Of a DNA stretch of 64,000 bases, positions 54,960 through 64,000 are shown one piece after another. Source of the stretch: Entoloma clypeatum (lineage: Eukaryota > Basidiomycota > Agaricomycetes > Agaricales > Entolomataceae); the NCBI GenBank assembly GCA_963565915.1, contig OY751485.1, forward strand, positions 2,976,001-3,040,000. Reading direction: 5' to 3'. The translations under genes were made by a program, and so were the position numbers. Position 1 is the first letter of the stretch, and every line of letters starts with the position of its first letter. The notes beneath the pieces were generated by a model. It saw nothing but the letters and a program-made list of their open reading frames with translations. It ran no database searches and was not told the DNA's origin.

Positions 54960-55984
54960 CTTGAAGCGCGGCTCATGGCCGAAGAAAGGTCGGACGAGGA
55001 CCTCGCACACATCGCTGAGCTAGTGAGTGCTTTCCATGCACTGTAGAAAGACGCAGCATCTCATGGGATCTATAGCTCCAGAAAGGGGCTTCTGGTGCCA
55101 GAGCTGATGACACAAAGGGATTAAAAGGTCCCATTTTGGACTGGATAACTCCGCAAGGAGAGGCCTTGAGGCCCGCTTTGGCGCGCAACAACAAATCTGA
55201 CCGGGGGTTCCAGCACCCGTTGACTGGGTCTCTGCTGTGCCCTACAGACTATCAGTGGAAGGATGCCGAGTGAGTTCATCTGATCTGAACTGCTGCTCTA
55301 CGGTTATGACACCCTTCAACAACAGTATACAATGACAATTAAAGTCGTCGGAGCTGACTGTCTCTGGCGACCAATGGCCCATTTTTATCTATGAAGGGTA
55401 TGAGTTCGATCCCGAAAGCCCATGGAAAGGACTCCTTCGCAGTGATCTGATGGTTATGGTGTGTTTATTCTCATCCTAAAGTCCTTATTGTTTTCTTCAT
55501 CTCCTGCTGCCAGTCTTTACCTCTCCCAGTTCCGTTGACAAAGAACCCAAAGCAACACGATCTGGAAATGCTCGCATACATGGAATGACTGAAGTAACAC
55601 CTGAATCTCTTGCATACGTTGCTACCCAAGTTTGTCTTTCCAGCACATACTTCCTTTCATGAGGCTCATATTCTTTTTTGAGGTTCGCTTTGCCTTGAGC
55701 AGCTCTTCGGTCTTCTCCAAGTCTGATTTGGCCACTGATTCAGAACGCTTTTACCTGTCTATTCTTGAGGTCTTGGAAGATGAGGCAGAGCAAGAAGATT
55801 GGAAAGCATTGAACCAGTGGTGGAACAAGTAAATCAGTTCTTTAACCTTGAGACTATTCTAATAATTATTCATTTCAGTCTAGTCTTCCCCTCCTCATCT
55901 CGTCAACCTCAAAACCTTCAGAACAGTGCTCGTGCCCATATAGCAGCAATGAGAGTGAAGCGTGCTTCTGCGAACAATGGGTAG

Positions 55985-56221
55985 ACCTTGCTATCTCGTT
56001 ATCATCTCGTTATCATTAGATATTACCACATACTACTACTGCATCAGTTCCATGAAATAGATTGCCATTTGTCATCCCATCTATTTGTTATCATGGCTGA
56101 GTCACTGTTGCATGGGTTTACAGCCTGCTGGAACATTAGATTGACCATTGTAAGACCAATACTTGTGTTAACTTATCAATTTGAACTAGGACTACATGAG
56201 CAGCAAGCATTACTGCTGCCT
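55985..56221. other. Non-coding interval
   Basis: 3' flank of the DUF6698-like gene; an open frame here has no recognised domain. Confidence 0.3.
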
Positions 56222-56930
56222 GGATGTGTTTGTAAGTCTGGGGTGGCTGGTACATGTCATCAATCATGACAAAAATTACATTACCAGACAGGATTTATAG
56301 ACTATCCAAATCCTGCACACATTTTCAAGTGCTGATGTGCTTGATGTTTGATACCAACACCAACATTGATTATCCCTAATGGTATGTATGGTGGAATTCT
56401 CAAATGATGGATGTGTTTGTAAGTCTTGGGGTGGCTGGTGCATGTCATCAATCACGACAAAGGTTACATTACCAGACAGGATTTATAGACTACCCAAATC
56501 CTGTGCACATTTGTAAGTGCTGAGGTGCTTGATGTTTGGTATCAACACCAACATTGATTATACCTGCCAGTATGCATGGCGGAATTCTCAAATGATGGAT
56601 GTGTTTGTAAGTCTTTGGATGGTTGACATGTGCCACCAATCCTGACAAAAGTTATATTACCAGACAGGATTTATAGACTACCCAAGTCCTGTGCACATTT
56701 GTAAGTGCTGAGGTGCTTGATGTTTGATACCAACACCAACATTGATTATCCCTAATGGTATGTATGGTGCGATTCTCAAATGATGGATGTGTTTGTAAGT
56801 CTTGGGGTGGCTGGTGCATGTCATCAATCACGACAAAGGTTACATTACCAGACAGGATTTATAGACTACCCAAATCCTGTGCACAATTGTAAGTGCTGGA
56901 GTGCTTGATGCTTGATGCCAAGGTTACATG
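56222..56930 (+). repeat. 187-bp tandem repeat, about 3.8 copies
   Basis: Units start at 56222, 56409, 56597 and 56785 with ggatgtgtttgtaagtct and contain attaccagacaggatttata and taccaacaccaacattgat. Copies are highly similar, with a few transitions (for example atcatgac versus atcacgac). This is longer than a CRISPR-like unit and has no spacers. Confidence 0.9.
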
Positions 56931-58470
56931 TAGTTATTTTCTCCTCTACAGATGCCACATGCTGAGACAACAGAATGCTCATAGCAGTCTTTTCAATGTG
57001 TTGAAATTAGCTTTGATCCATTCACTCACAAACCCTGAGGACTCTAATCTAACTATATAAAGGGGTTCATCATAATTACAGGTATTTTCCTTATTTTATT
57101 TCTTTCATGACATTCTAATTCTAGGTCTGCTGCTCACCAAATGTGTGATGTCTAGGCCTAAAATCTGCGCATTTTGCACCCTTTCACACTATCTCTAAGG
57201 GATATAGAGAGTCCTAGATGAGCTCCGATTCTGAGGACTTAGTGGCAATGTTAGAGAGAGACCAGTGATCCTGGCAATGTAGGACATAGCGCTGGTCACC
57301 ACTATGGGCTTAGCTATGATACTCAAGAGCTATGGGATCGTCTCACAAGATAGAAAAGACTATTGAGTGCCTCTTGCGACAAAGTGTGAAACAAGGAGAT
57401 GGGTTATATTGGAGTTATCGATGATACTAGCACTGTCTACTATATGTCAGGGCTTGACCGGAGACATTCTCGCAAGAGGTTTGGTCAACGTGTGCCGTGC
57501 TTCACGTCCAAATCATCCATATCGGGAATATCGAAATGACATCGGATGATACAGACCGAGATCGGGTTTGATATGTTGCGATCAATGTGACCTTATGGTG
57601 AACTTTGATAGAGATCAAATCTGATGGGTGGCTTACCAAGGCGACCCTTAATTGATGCAGTTGATACCTCACGGTAACTAGTCGGCATCGTCCTGGGTAC
57701 ATCACAAAACCAAGATATTGAAATAGTGGCCTCTCCAGTGTGGCAGAGGTTTGGATATGGAAAAGGGGCATACCTGTGGTGTTGTCTACCACATGGGCAC
57801 ATCGAAATGACTTTAGCGAAGGTCATTTGACTGGATACCATTTATTGATACCACATGCAGCCTTTTTCTATATTTATTGCTGCTCATGTATAAAATCTCG
57901 TAGTTTCGTCATAGATAGGTTAGGTTAGATTGTGCCCCAGAATTGATAGCATTTGTCTTGTGCATCTGTTGTCGTTCGCGAGTATCATTGAAGCCTCGAG
58001 ATTGTTTGGTTTGCATCGGAAGTCAGTCGCGATTGTGTTTTGTGTGTTCAAGAACTTGTCAATCGTCAAATCGTGTTATATATCGGTTGTATTGGTCATT
58101 GTCATGTTCGTATTTGGTCGAGATTGTGTTTGCGAAGTCTTGTTGGTTAGGAAATCACAAACCTCGGTTCGTTATCTATTGAGAACTATCTCTAAGTCTT
58201 GTTTGAGACTTATTGAGCCATCGCTAAATGAGTTATTCAATTGTTGTTTGGAAGAGTCGCATCCTGAGTGATCCCACTCATCACCCTGAACTATATTGAT
58301 TGAGAAGTACACATCGTGAGACTTGTTTGGTCTTCGTTGTTGTGTTTGGTGTTTGTGTGTGTGATAGAGATATCGCTCACGCTCATCCCCAGACTCACTT
58401 CCTTTGTTTCAGCGGCGGATCACCGCCGCGATATTCAACTCGTTTCGCCTGACACGTCGAGACGCCGTGC
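56931..58470. other. Unassigned interval left of Gypsy-2 LTR
   Basis: Several plus-strand frames up to 113 codons without recognised domains. The stretch ending RRRALKGG just before the purine tract could be the end of a retroelement polyprotein, but no domain confirms this. Confidence 0.3.
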
Positions 58471-58473
58471 CTT

Positions 58474-58486
58474 GAAGGGGGGGTGA
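58474..58486 (+). promoter_or_regulatory. Polypurine tract of a Gypsy-2-type element
   Basis: gaagggggggtga lies directly before the LTR start, as expected for a 3' LTR on the plus strand. Confidence 0.5.
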
Positions 58487-59242
58487 TGTAAGGGCAACCA
58501 CTTTCACTTTTTACTTTTCCTTTCCTTTCTTCCTTTCCTTTCTATTCCACCATCTCCGACGTCCTCCGATCGTATCCGCTGTCTCTGCTGTCTCCGACAT
58601 CTTATCCGCCTCTCCACATCCAACGACTCTGCCCCCATCCGCTACTCCACACGTCGGATCGCAGGTACTATCATTCATCTTGTTTCCATTCATCCTTCAT
58701 CGCTACTCCCTGTTGAAACTTTTCCATCACGTAGATTAGATTAGATTAGATTATATCACGTGACCTTAGACATCTTCAATTACATACTTATTTGGTTGGT
58801 ACAAACAGTAGTACGGTATATAAGACCAGGAAACTGTCAATATCAACAAGTGGTCTCTTGACTCTTAACCAGCTCCATCGCTCTTACCAGCCTCAACCGC
58901 TCTCACCAGCCTCACCCTTTCCAATCCAAGTAAGTGACTAGAATGGTTAAGTAGAGTACTTCCACTGTAGCTGTGTTGCTCAGTACATCTGCGGCTAGCG
59001 CCTAGGTGGAACTTCAACACTCCCGATCATTGCTCATCATTCATGTGTCTCGTTTTATCTCTTATTTCATATCTCATTTTACTATTTATCTTGCTAGCTT
59101 GCAGGGGAATCCTTAGAACTTTCTCTTCGGATCTCCCTTGCAAGGTGTGTGTTGTATTACTTATCAGACTGCTCAATCTAAACTTCAGATCTCCCTTGCA
59201 AGTATCTGAGTTCAAGTCTTGGATCGTAAGGTTGCCCTTACA
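58487..59242 (+). repeat. Gypsy-2 LTR interrupted by a copia solo LTR
   Basis: TGTAAGGGCAACC...GGTTGCCCTTACA, equal to the 443-bp LTR of Gypsy-2a in reverse orientation once the 309-bp copia LTR and its 5-bp duplication are removed. No primer site follows at 59243 but a purine tract precedes, so it is a 3' or solo LTR. Flanks ggtga and gttct do not match. Confidence 0.88.
58711..59019 (+). mobile_element. Copia-2 solo LTR nested in Gypsy-2 LTR
   Basis: 309 bp, TGTTGAAACTTTTCC...GGAACTTCAACA, with the duplication ctccc at 58706-58710 and 59020-59024. It has an (attag)n tract, a cacgtgacc word and a TATA box (gtatataaga). It matches the 310-bp LTR at 63002-63311. It arose by LTR-LTR recombination after insertion. 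Confidence 0.92.
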
Positions 59243-59454
59243 GTTCTGACGTTTCATCTTGGGTGCCTGGGCCCAGAACCTGCCGAGTATAGACCAAGAG
59301 CCAAGCCTCGCCATGTCAAAGTTCTTGCCTTTCCCCCATCACCTCCCTCCACTCCCTCCTCCTCCATCCCTCCCTCCCCCTTCGTCAATGCCTCCTCTGT
59401 TCACATGAGGGCCACGGAGGCCCTGTATACTGTAGGTAAGTGTCATCCATATCA

Positions 59455-59960
59455 GGGCAGACCACTGACGAACCACACGAGAAATGGCGGGAGGCGTGTG
59501 AGCAATGGCACCTGAGAACGGCAGGAGACCCACAACAAACGGGACAGGACACATGAGAAACAGCAGGAGCCACGCAGAAATGGCTGGGGACATGCAGGAA
59601 TGGTGGGAGATGCAAGGAATGGCGGGAGATGCACAGGAACAGCTGGGGACATGCAGGAACAGCGGGGCACATGAGGAACATGATAGGAAACACGAGAAAC
59701 GGCACAGGAGACACAACAACGGCATGGCACACATGAGAAACAACATGGGACACGGGGCACACACAAACACAGGTGGGACGCACAGGTGAGGGGCATATGG
59801 GACAAGGACGCATGAGAGCTGAGGGACACAACAGGTGCCTGCGTGCAGGGGGGCACATCGGGCTGGACACGAGACAATGCGTGGGCGAGGGACATGTGGG
59901 GACATGACAGGCGAGATGTGCGGGGAGGTGAGCCAGGATGGATGGGAGGCCAGACAAGAC
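59455..59960 (-). repeat. Second minisatellite family, array E
   Basis: Units such as ggcgggagatgcacaggaac and ggggacatgcaggaac, the reverse complement of array D (32990-33785). Frames open on both strands are repeat artefacts. Confidence 0.75.
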
Positions 59961-60079
59961 AGGTGTATATCATAGGTTGTTAATTGTGTAATTATGTATC
60001 CTACAATGAATTTGTTTAAAAAATTCTCAATACCAGCCGAAAATCGTGGGTGGTTATAGTGGAGTCTATGGAGTGCTTC

Positions 60080-60260
60080 ACAGTTTGAATGGTATGCTAC
60101 CTAATGAAACACTGATGCTACATAGCACTACATAGCCAGCCCTGATACTATGGAATGCTACATAGCCAAGCACTGATGTTATGGAGTGCTACACACTTGA
60201 CAATGTATGCTACAGCACTATAGTGCTATGTAGCGCTATGCAGCGCTATGTAGCACAAGT
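60080..60260. repeat. TAGCAC-type degenerate repeat, copy 4
   Basis: Words such as ctatagtgctatgtagcgct and gatgctacatagcactacat recur. It lies about 120 bp from array E, mirroring the order copy 3 - array D. Confidence 0.5.
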
Positions 60261-60782
60261 CTGATTTGCTGACGTAATTGTCACGATCAGGTCATGACAA
60301 TGTTGGAGTTCCTGCTTGGCACAGGGTCCTACTGCCACTGAAAGCTGGTAATTTCGATGTGAGAGAACACCTGGCGGACCTCCCTGATTCAGTGGAGTTG
60401 AAAGATTCATTGTTGTCTGATCCCTGGTTGTCATGCTCAATACTTTGCTGCTCACCCATTCTATCTGCACTATGATATCTTGGCGGAGAAATGTGCTTTA
60501 GTTTTCAACAGTATGTATATGGCTATCACTCAGAGGATCAAGGAATTTTTAGAGATGTTAGTTTCTCTGAGCCTAAAAATGTTCAAAATTGTTGTATTTG
60601 GTGACTGTTTGGCTTCCAACACATCCTTCAAAGTATTTACAAACTAAATTGAGCAACTGAACTACACATCCATGTTCATGTGAACGTGATCTCAAGGTCT
60701 GAAGGTGTTGATATGTGTCAATGTCTCTAGAAATATAAAAGGTCGTTACTGGGAGAATCAGTTGCTTCTAGGGAATTGATAG
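60261..60782. other. Non-coding interval
   Basis: No recognised gene. Confidence 0.3.
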
Positions 60783-60985
60783 TACAGTGCTTTGCATATC
60801 ACTCTGCAGTTTAATGCGATTTTTTTGGCTTAGTAATCTGATGTGATGAAGGGTCTCTCGGGCCGGATCCTGGTGTGAGTTGGCGATTACGGTCACACCC
60901 AAATTGTCACATCGGATCATTAATGATCATTACAAAGCCAAAAAAAAATCATGTCGAACTACAGAGTGATATGCAAAGCACTGTA
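60783..60985. mobile_element. Tc1/mariner-type MITE
   Basis: Terminal inverted repeats TACAGTGCTTTGCATATCAC ... and its complement ending ATGCAAAGCACTGTA, flanked by TA (60783-60784 and 60984-60985). The arms extend imperfectly through gatttttttggctt. It is 203 bp with no coding capacity. The CAGTGC end and TA target fit Tc1/mariner. Confidence 0.8.
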
Positions 60986-61149
60986 GTATGTCTTGATCAA
61001 ATTTTCTCATACCCACTGATGTATCAACTCCGAGGCAATCCGATTCATGACGAAGGAGCAAAGGTGTCATGAAATTTGACTGTATACCTCTTGAAAGTCA
61101 TGATTGGCACGTGATTATCATTGAACATTGACAACGTTGTAGTCGCCTA

Positions 61150-63001
61150 TTATTGAACAAGGACACATAGAGATGGATCCGGTGAAGGTAGCAGGGGTCG
61201 CGGAGTGGCCTGCTCCGACAAACGTCCGAGAAGTACAGTCCTTTCTGGGATTCACTAACTTCTATCGCCGTTTTATTGAAGGGTTTTCGGACATCGCGCG
61301 CCCTCTTTTCGAGCTCACAAAGAAAGGGCACCTCTGGTCTTGGAGGGAGGGAGAAGTGTCCGCATTTGCGGAGTTGAAGCAGAGGATTACATCCACTCCG
61401 ATCCTGGTCTTAGCTGATCATGGAAAGGAGTGGCGGATAGAAGCAGATAGCTCAGACTTTGCAACCGGAGCAGTACTGTCCCAACCAACAGAGGATGGTA
61501 AGTGGCACCCTGTTGCATTCTATTCCAAAAGCCTAAGTCCGGTGGAACGCAACTACGAGATCTATGACAAGGAGATGTTGGCGGTGGTCCGCGCATTGGA
61601 GGAGTGGAGGCACTTCCTTGAAGGAGTGGAGAAGACAGTGGAGATTTGGACAGACCACAAAAATCTTGAGTATTTCATGACAGCTCAAAAACTAAATCGA
61701 CGACAGGCTAGATGGTCCTTATACCTCACTCGTTTCGATTTCAAAATGCACCATCGACCTGGCAAGTCAATGGGCAAGTCCGATGCTTTGTCCTGATGAG
61801 CGGACCACGGAGACGGATCGTGGGACAATGAAAATATCATCCTTCTTCGACCAGAATTGTTTGCAGTGCGAGCAATGCATGGGGTAACTGTTCAAGGGGA
61901 AGAACACAACGTCCTCCGCCAGGTCCGACAGGGAATCCGAGAGGGGTTACTGGAGGATAGTGTGGCAGAGGTCATCAAATCCCTTCCGACTGTCGGAGCA
62001 GGATCTGTCTGTAGTGCGGAGTGGAGGCAAGCGGAAGGTTTGCTCTACTTCAGGGATCATATCTATGTCCCTAACAATCCCCAACTGCGTCATTGGATCC
62101 TCACACAACACCATGACACTCCGGTGGCTGGACATCCTGGACGGTGGAAAACCTTGGAACTGGTGTCGTGCAATTACTGGTGGCTACACATGTCTCGTTT
62201 AATTGCAAGACATGCGACCCATGCCTCCGCACCAAGGTCCGACGCACTCCGCCCTCTGGAGAGCTCAATCCACTACCGGTCCCCACGGAGCGATGGCAAG
62301 TAACCAGTGTTGACTTCATTACTGAACTACCAGAAGCCCACGGCTATGACACTATCATGGTCGTAGTGGACTCAGTAGGGAAGCGGGGACACTTCATCCC
62401 GACGCACTCCGACATCTCCACACTCGGGACTGCATGCTCCTATGTTCAAAATGTCTGGAAACTCCACGGACTACCGGAGGCCATTGTCTCTGACCGAGGA
62501 CCACAGTTTGTCGCCAAGTTCACGCACGAACTATACAGGCTGCTTAACATTAAGGTTGCTGCCTCGACAGCCTACCATCCGCAGTCGGATGGACAGACAG
62601 AACGGGTCAATCAAGGATTGGAACAATACCTTCGCCCATTTGTCAATGAACATCAAGACGATTGGGACGAATGGCTTCCGATGGCTGAATTTGCATACAA
62701 CAACCATGTTCACGCATTGACACGTCAAACTCCATTCTACATTGACACCGGCCGCCATCCGCGCATGGGATTCGAACCTCGCGAGAAGCAGATGGAGATC
62801 GAGGCGGTAGCGGATTTCAGCCAGTGGATGAAGTCCGCTCTAGAGGAGGCTCGCACAGCACTGACAAAGGCAAAAGACAACATGGCGCGATACTACAACC
62901 AGCATCGGAGCACCACTCCGACATTCCGCCTGGGGGACAAGGTCTTTTTAGACTCATCAGACCTCAAAACCACCCGACCCACAAAGAAACTTACACATCG
63001 A
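61150..63001 (+). pseudogene. pol: Gypsy-2b pol fragment: RNase H and integrase, truncated
   Basis: A near-identical inverted copy of 34413-36262. Blocks: VKVAGVAEWPAPTNVREVQS, FLGFTNFYRRFIEGFSDIAR (intact frame here), EWRIEADSSDFATGAVLSQP, two TGA codons at 61794-61799 shared with the other copy, TQHHDTPVAGHPGRWKTLEL, VSDRGPQFVAKF and YHPQSDGQTERVNQGLEQYL, then EFAYNNHVHALTRQTPFYID. It starts abruptly after TATTATTGAACA and is cut at 63001 by the Copia-2 insertion within KKLTHR. It retains CpGs that are mutated in Gypsy-2a. Confidence 0.9.
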
Positions 63002-63311
63002 TGTTGAAACTTTTCCCATCACGTAGATTATATTAGATTAGATTACATCACGTGACCTTTACATATCTTCATTACATACTTGTTTGGTTGGTACAAACAG
63101 TAGTACAGTATATAAGACCAGGAAACTGTCAATACCAACAAGTTGTCTCTTGACTCTTAACCGCCTCCATCGCTCTTACCAGCCTCAACCGCTCTCACCA
63201 GCCTCACCCTCTCCAACCTATGTAAGTGGTCAGAACGGTATCGTAGAGTACTTCCACTGTAGCCGGTTGCTTCAGTACACTTGCGGCTAGCACCCAGGTG
63301 GAACTTCAACA
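63002..63311 (+). repeat. Copia-2 5' LTR
   Basis: 310 bp, TGTTGAAAC...CTTCAACA, with a TATA box (acagtatataagacc) at about 63108-63122. It is about 95% identical by eye to the solo LTR at 58711-59019. Confidence 0.92.
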
Positions 63312-63324
63312 GGTTATGGGCCCC
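63312..63324 (+). promoter_or_regulatory. Copia-2 primer site matching initiator tRNA-Met anticodon arm
   Basis: ggttatgggcccc begins directly after the LTR. Its complement GGGGCCCATAACC has a CAT anticodon within a loop and stem like initiator tRNA-Met. This is the half-tRNA priming type known from Drosophila copia, not 3'-CCA priming. Confidence 0.6.
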
Positions 63325-63672
63325 GGATAGCAGAGGGACTTGGGAAACGCTGGCAACAGCGAGTACCTGCCCACTCTACCCTGGTTGGCAAAGAACCGAT
63401 CGAAAGATCTAGGTTCTGAGTCTTACTTCTTCACATATGAACCTGGGAACGTCATTACGACAAGTACCTGTCATGAAACGTCCCTAAGGGGATTGACCTA
63501 GTACACTCCATGTGGAAACGTTGATCGCACCTTATACGTTTCTGACATATAAAGGGTTTTCCCATGACCGCTATTCCTGAAGGGAATATGTCATAAGGAA
63601 TCATTCAATTGTTTTCTCGAATCATATTCATAACACATCACTGATTGAGAACCCTTTTTAGATTCATTCAAA
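63325..63672 (+). other. Copia-2 leader (5' UTR)
   Basis: 348 bp between the primer site and the gag start without a gene; it probably holds packaging signals. Confidence 0.5.
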
Positions 63673-64000
63673 ATGTCTACCTCTCGTTCTGCCCTCGACA
63701 CGATCACTGCCTTTGACGGCATCGACTACCGGAGCTGGGCCGAGAAAATGAAGTCTTACCTCCTCCATCAAGGAGTCTGGCGCCTTGTTTCTGGCGACAT
63801 CCCCCGCCCTGTCATCGCCGACTTCACCACCACAGTCTCCACCCCTGGGGCCACTGCTACTGCTCCCCCTGTGCTGGCCACCACGGTCGACCAGCCCGGC
63901 TTCCGCAAGGAAGAAAAAGCCTGGATCAGGGACGATGACGTAGCTCTTGGGGCGATACGCCTGAAGGTCTCCGAGGCGATCAGACGCCACATCAAGGACG
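63673..64000 (+). CDS. gag: Copia-2 Gag N-terminus (partial)
   Basis: The ATG at 63673 follows tcattcaaa. The frame reads MSTSRSALDTITAFDGIDYR, SWAEKMKSYLLHQGVWRLVS, GDIPRPVIADF, a Thr/Pro/Ala-rich linker (TTTVSTPGATATAPPVLATT), then KEEKAWIRDDDVALGAIRLK and VSEAIRRHIKD, still open at the window end. FDGxxYxxWxxKMxxYL is the typical copia Gag (DUF4219/UBN2-like) start. No stop codons or frameshifts were seen in 109 codons, so the element may be young. Confidence 0.85.
   Translation, partial: MSTSRSALDTITAFDGIDYRSWAEKMKSYLLHQGVWRLVSGDIPRPVIADFTTTVSTPGATATAPPVLATTVDQPGFRKEEKAWIRDDDVALGAIRLKVSEAIRRHIKD

Larger units (their letters stand above)
49503..55984 (+). pseudogene. DUF6698-like gene split by a LINE
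   Basis: Exons: 49503-49768 (KTDPFIYHGRHFGRTIHAFC, QTLLEKGLICEDALYENPSM), 49826-49877 joined across the LINE to 54960-55022 (KVYRQLLDMIPCLEARLMAE, SDEDLAHIAEL), 55076-55269 (KGASGARADDTKGLKGPILD, WITPQGEALRPALARNNKSD), 55326 to about 55459 (SGDQWPIFIYEGYEFDPESP), 55514-55629 (KEPKATRSGNARIHGMTEVT), 55683-55828 (VRFALSSSSVFSKSDLATDS) and 55879-55984. Introns are 50-57 nt. This matches the Agaricomycete multi-copy family I know as DUF6698; its function is unknown. Besides the LINE, one TGA (55333-55335) replaces arginine in IQ*QLKSSELTV. The remaining frame is intact, so inactivation is recent. Confidence 0.75.
63002..64000 (+). mobile_element. Ty1/copia element (Copia-2), 5' end, continues past the window
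   Basis: 5' LTR, primer site, leader and gag start are present on the plus strand. It is inserted in Gypsy-2b pol; the 5 bp before the LTR are atcga. Protease, integrase and RT would lie beyond 64000. Confidence 0.85.

Noticed and set aside
15448..55335. Reassigned TGA (alternative genetic code or selenocysteine)
   Set aside because: Intact genes here end in TGA, and the affected codons fit arginine CGA mutated by one transition; tryptophan codons became TAG in the same elements.
56222..56930. CRISPR-like array
   Set aside because: The unit is about 187 bp without unique spacers, and the organism is a fungus.
58487..63001. One intact Gypsy-2 element from this LTR to the pol fragment
   Set aside because: No primer site follows the LTR, unrelated minisatellite and a MITE lie between, and pol starts abruptly.

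Overview
The window is nuclear DNA of a filamentous basidiomycete, most likely an Agaricomycete. Genes have many short introns (about 40-60 nt), a fungal Csf1 homologue is present, and there are Ty3/gypsy chromodomain elements, Ty1/copia elements, a Tad-like LINE and members of Agaricomycete-type multi-copy protein families (one resembling DUF6698).

Layout. Positions 1-11.3 kb form the only conventional gene cluster: a large csf1 (BLTP1-type lipid-transfer protein) gene on the minus strand, running off the left edge; a divergent small twin-CX9C gene (NDUFAF8-like) 47 bp away; and a convergent DUF1746-type membrane protein gene. From 11.3 kb to the right edge the DNA is repeats, mobile elements and decayed genes. 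11.9-13.8 kb: a MITE-like inverted repeat, TAGCAC-type repeats and a 21-nt minisatellite. 13.8-20.4 kb: a complete but mutated gypsy element (Gypsy-1) with 388-bp LTRs and a 5-bp target duplication. 20.4-23 kb: more 21-nt minisatellite, split by a 1.57-kb fold-back element. 23-27 kb: AT-rich repeats. 27.2-31.3 kb: a 5'-truncated copia element. 33-38.6 kb: a second minisatellite and a second gypsy family (Gypsy-2). 38.6-44.6 kb: pieces of two further gypsy-type integrases, two decayed hypothetical genes and a near-perfect 99-bp palindrome. 45.9-49.3 kb: decayed multi-exon coding DNA. 49.5-56 kb: a DUF6698-like gene split by a LINE whose ORF2 is intact. 56.2-56.9 kb: a 187-bp tandem repeat. 58.5-63 kb: Gypsy-2 LTR and pol pieces, nested copia LTRs and a Tc1/mariner-type MITE. 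63-64 kb: the 5' end of a copia element that continues past the edge.

Two themes link the regions. First, in-frame TGA (and a few TAG/TAA) codons sit where arginine (CGA) or tryptophan (TGG) is expected in nearly every retroelement and multi-copy gene, and differences between repeat copies are mostly CpG transitions. This suggests methyl-CpG deamination or a RIP-like process. The LINE ORF2 and the three left-hand genes look free of it. Second, both gypsy families appear to self-prime reverse transcription in the Tf1 manner: a 10-11 nt site two bases from the 5' LTR is complementary to the likely transcript start inside the LTR. The copia element at the right edge instead has a primer site matching the anticodon region of initiator tRNA-Met.
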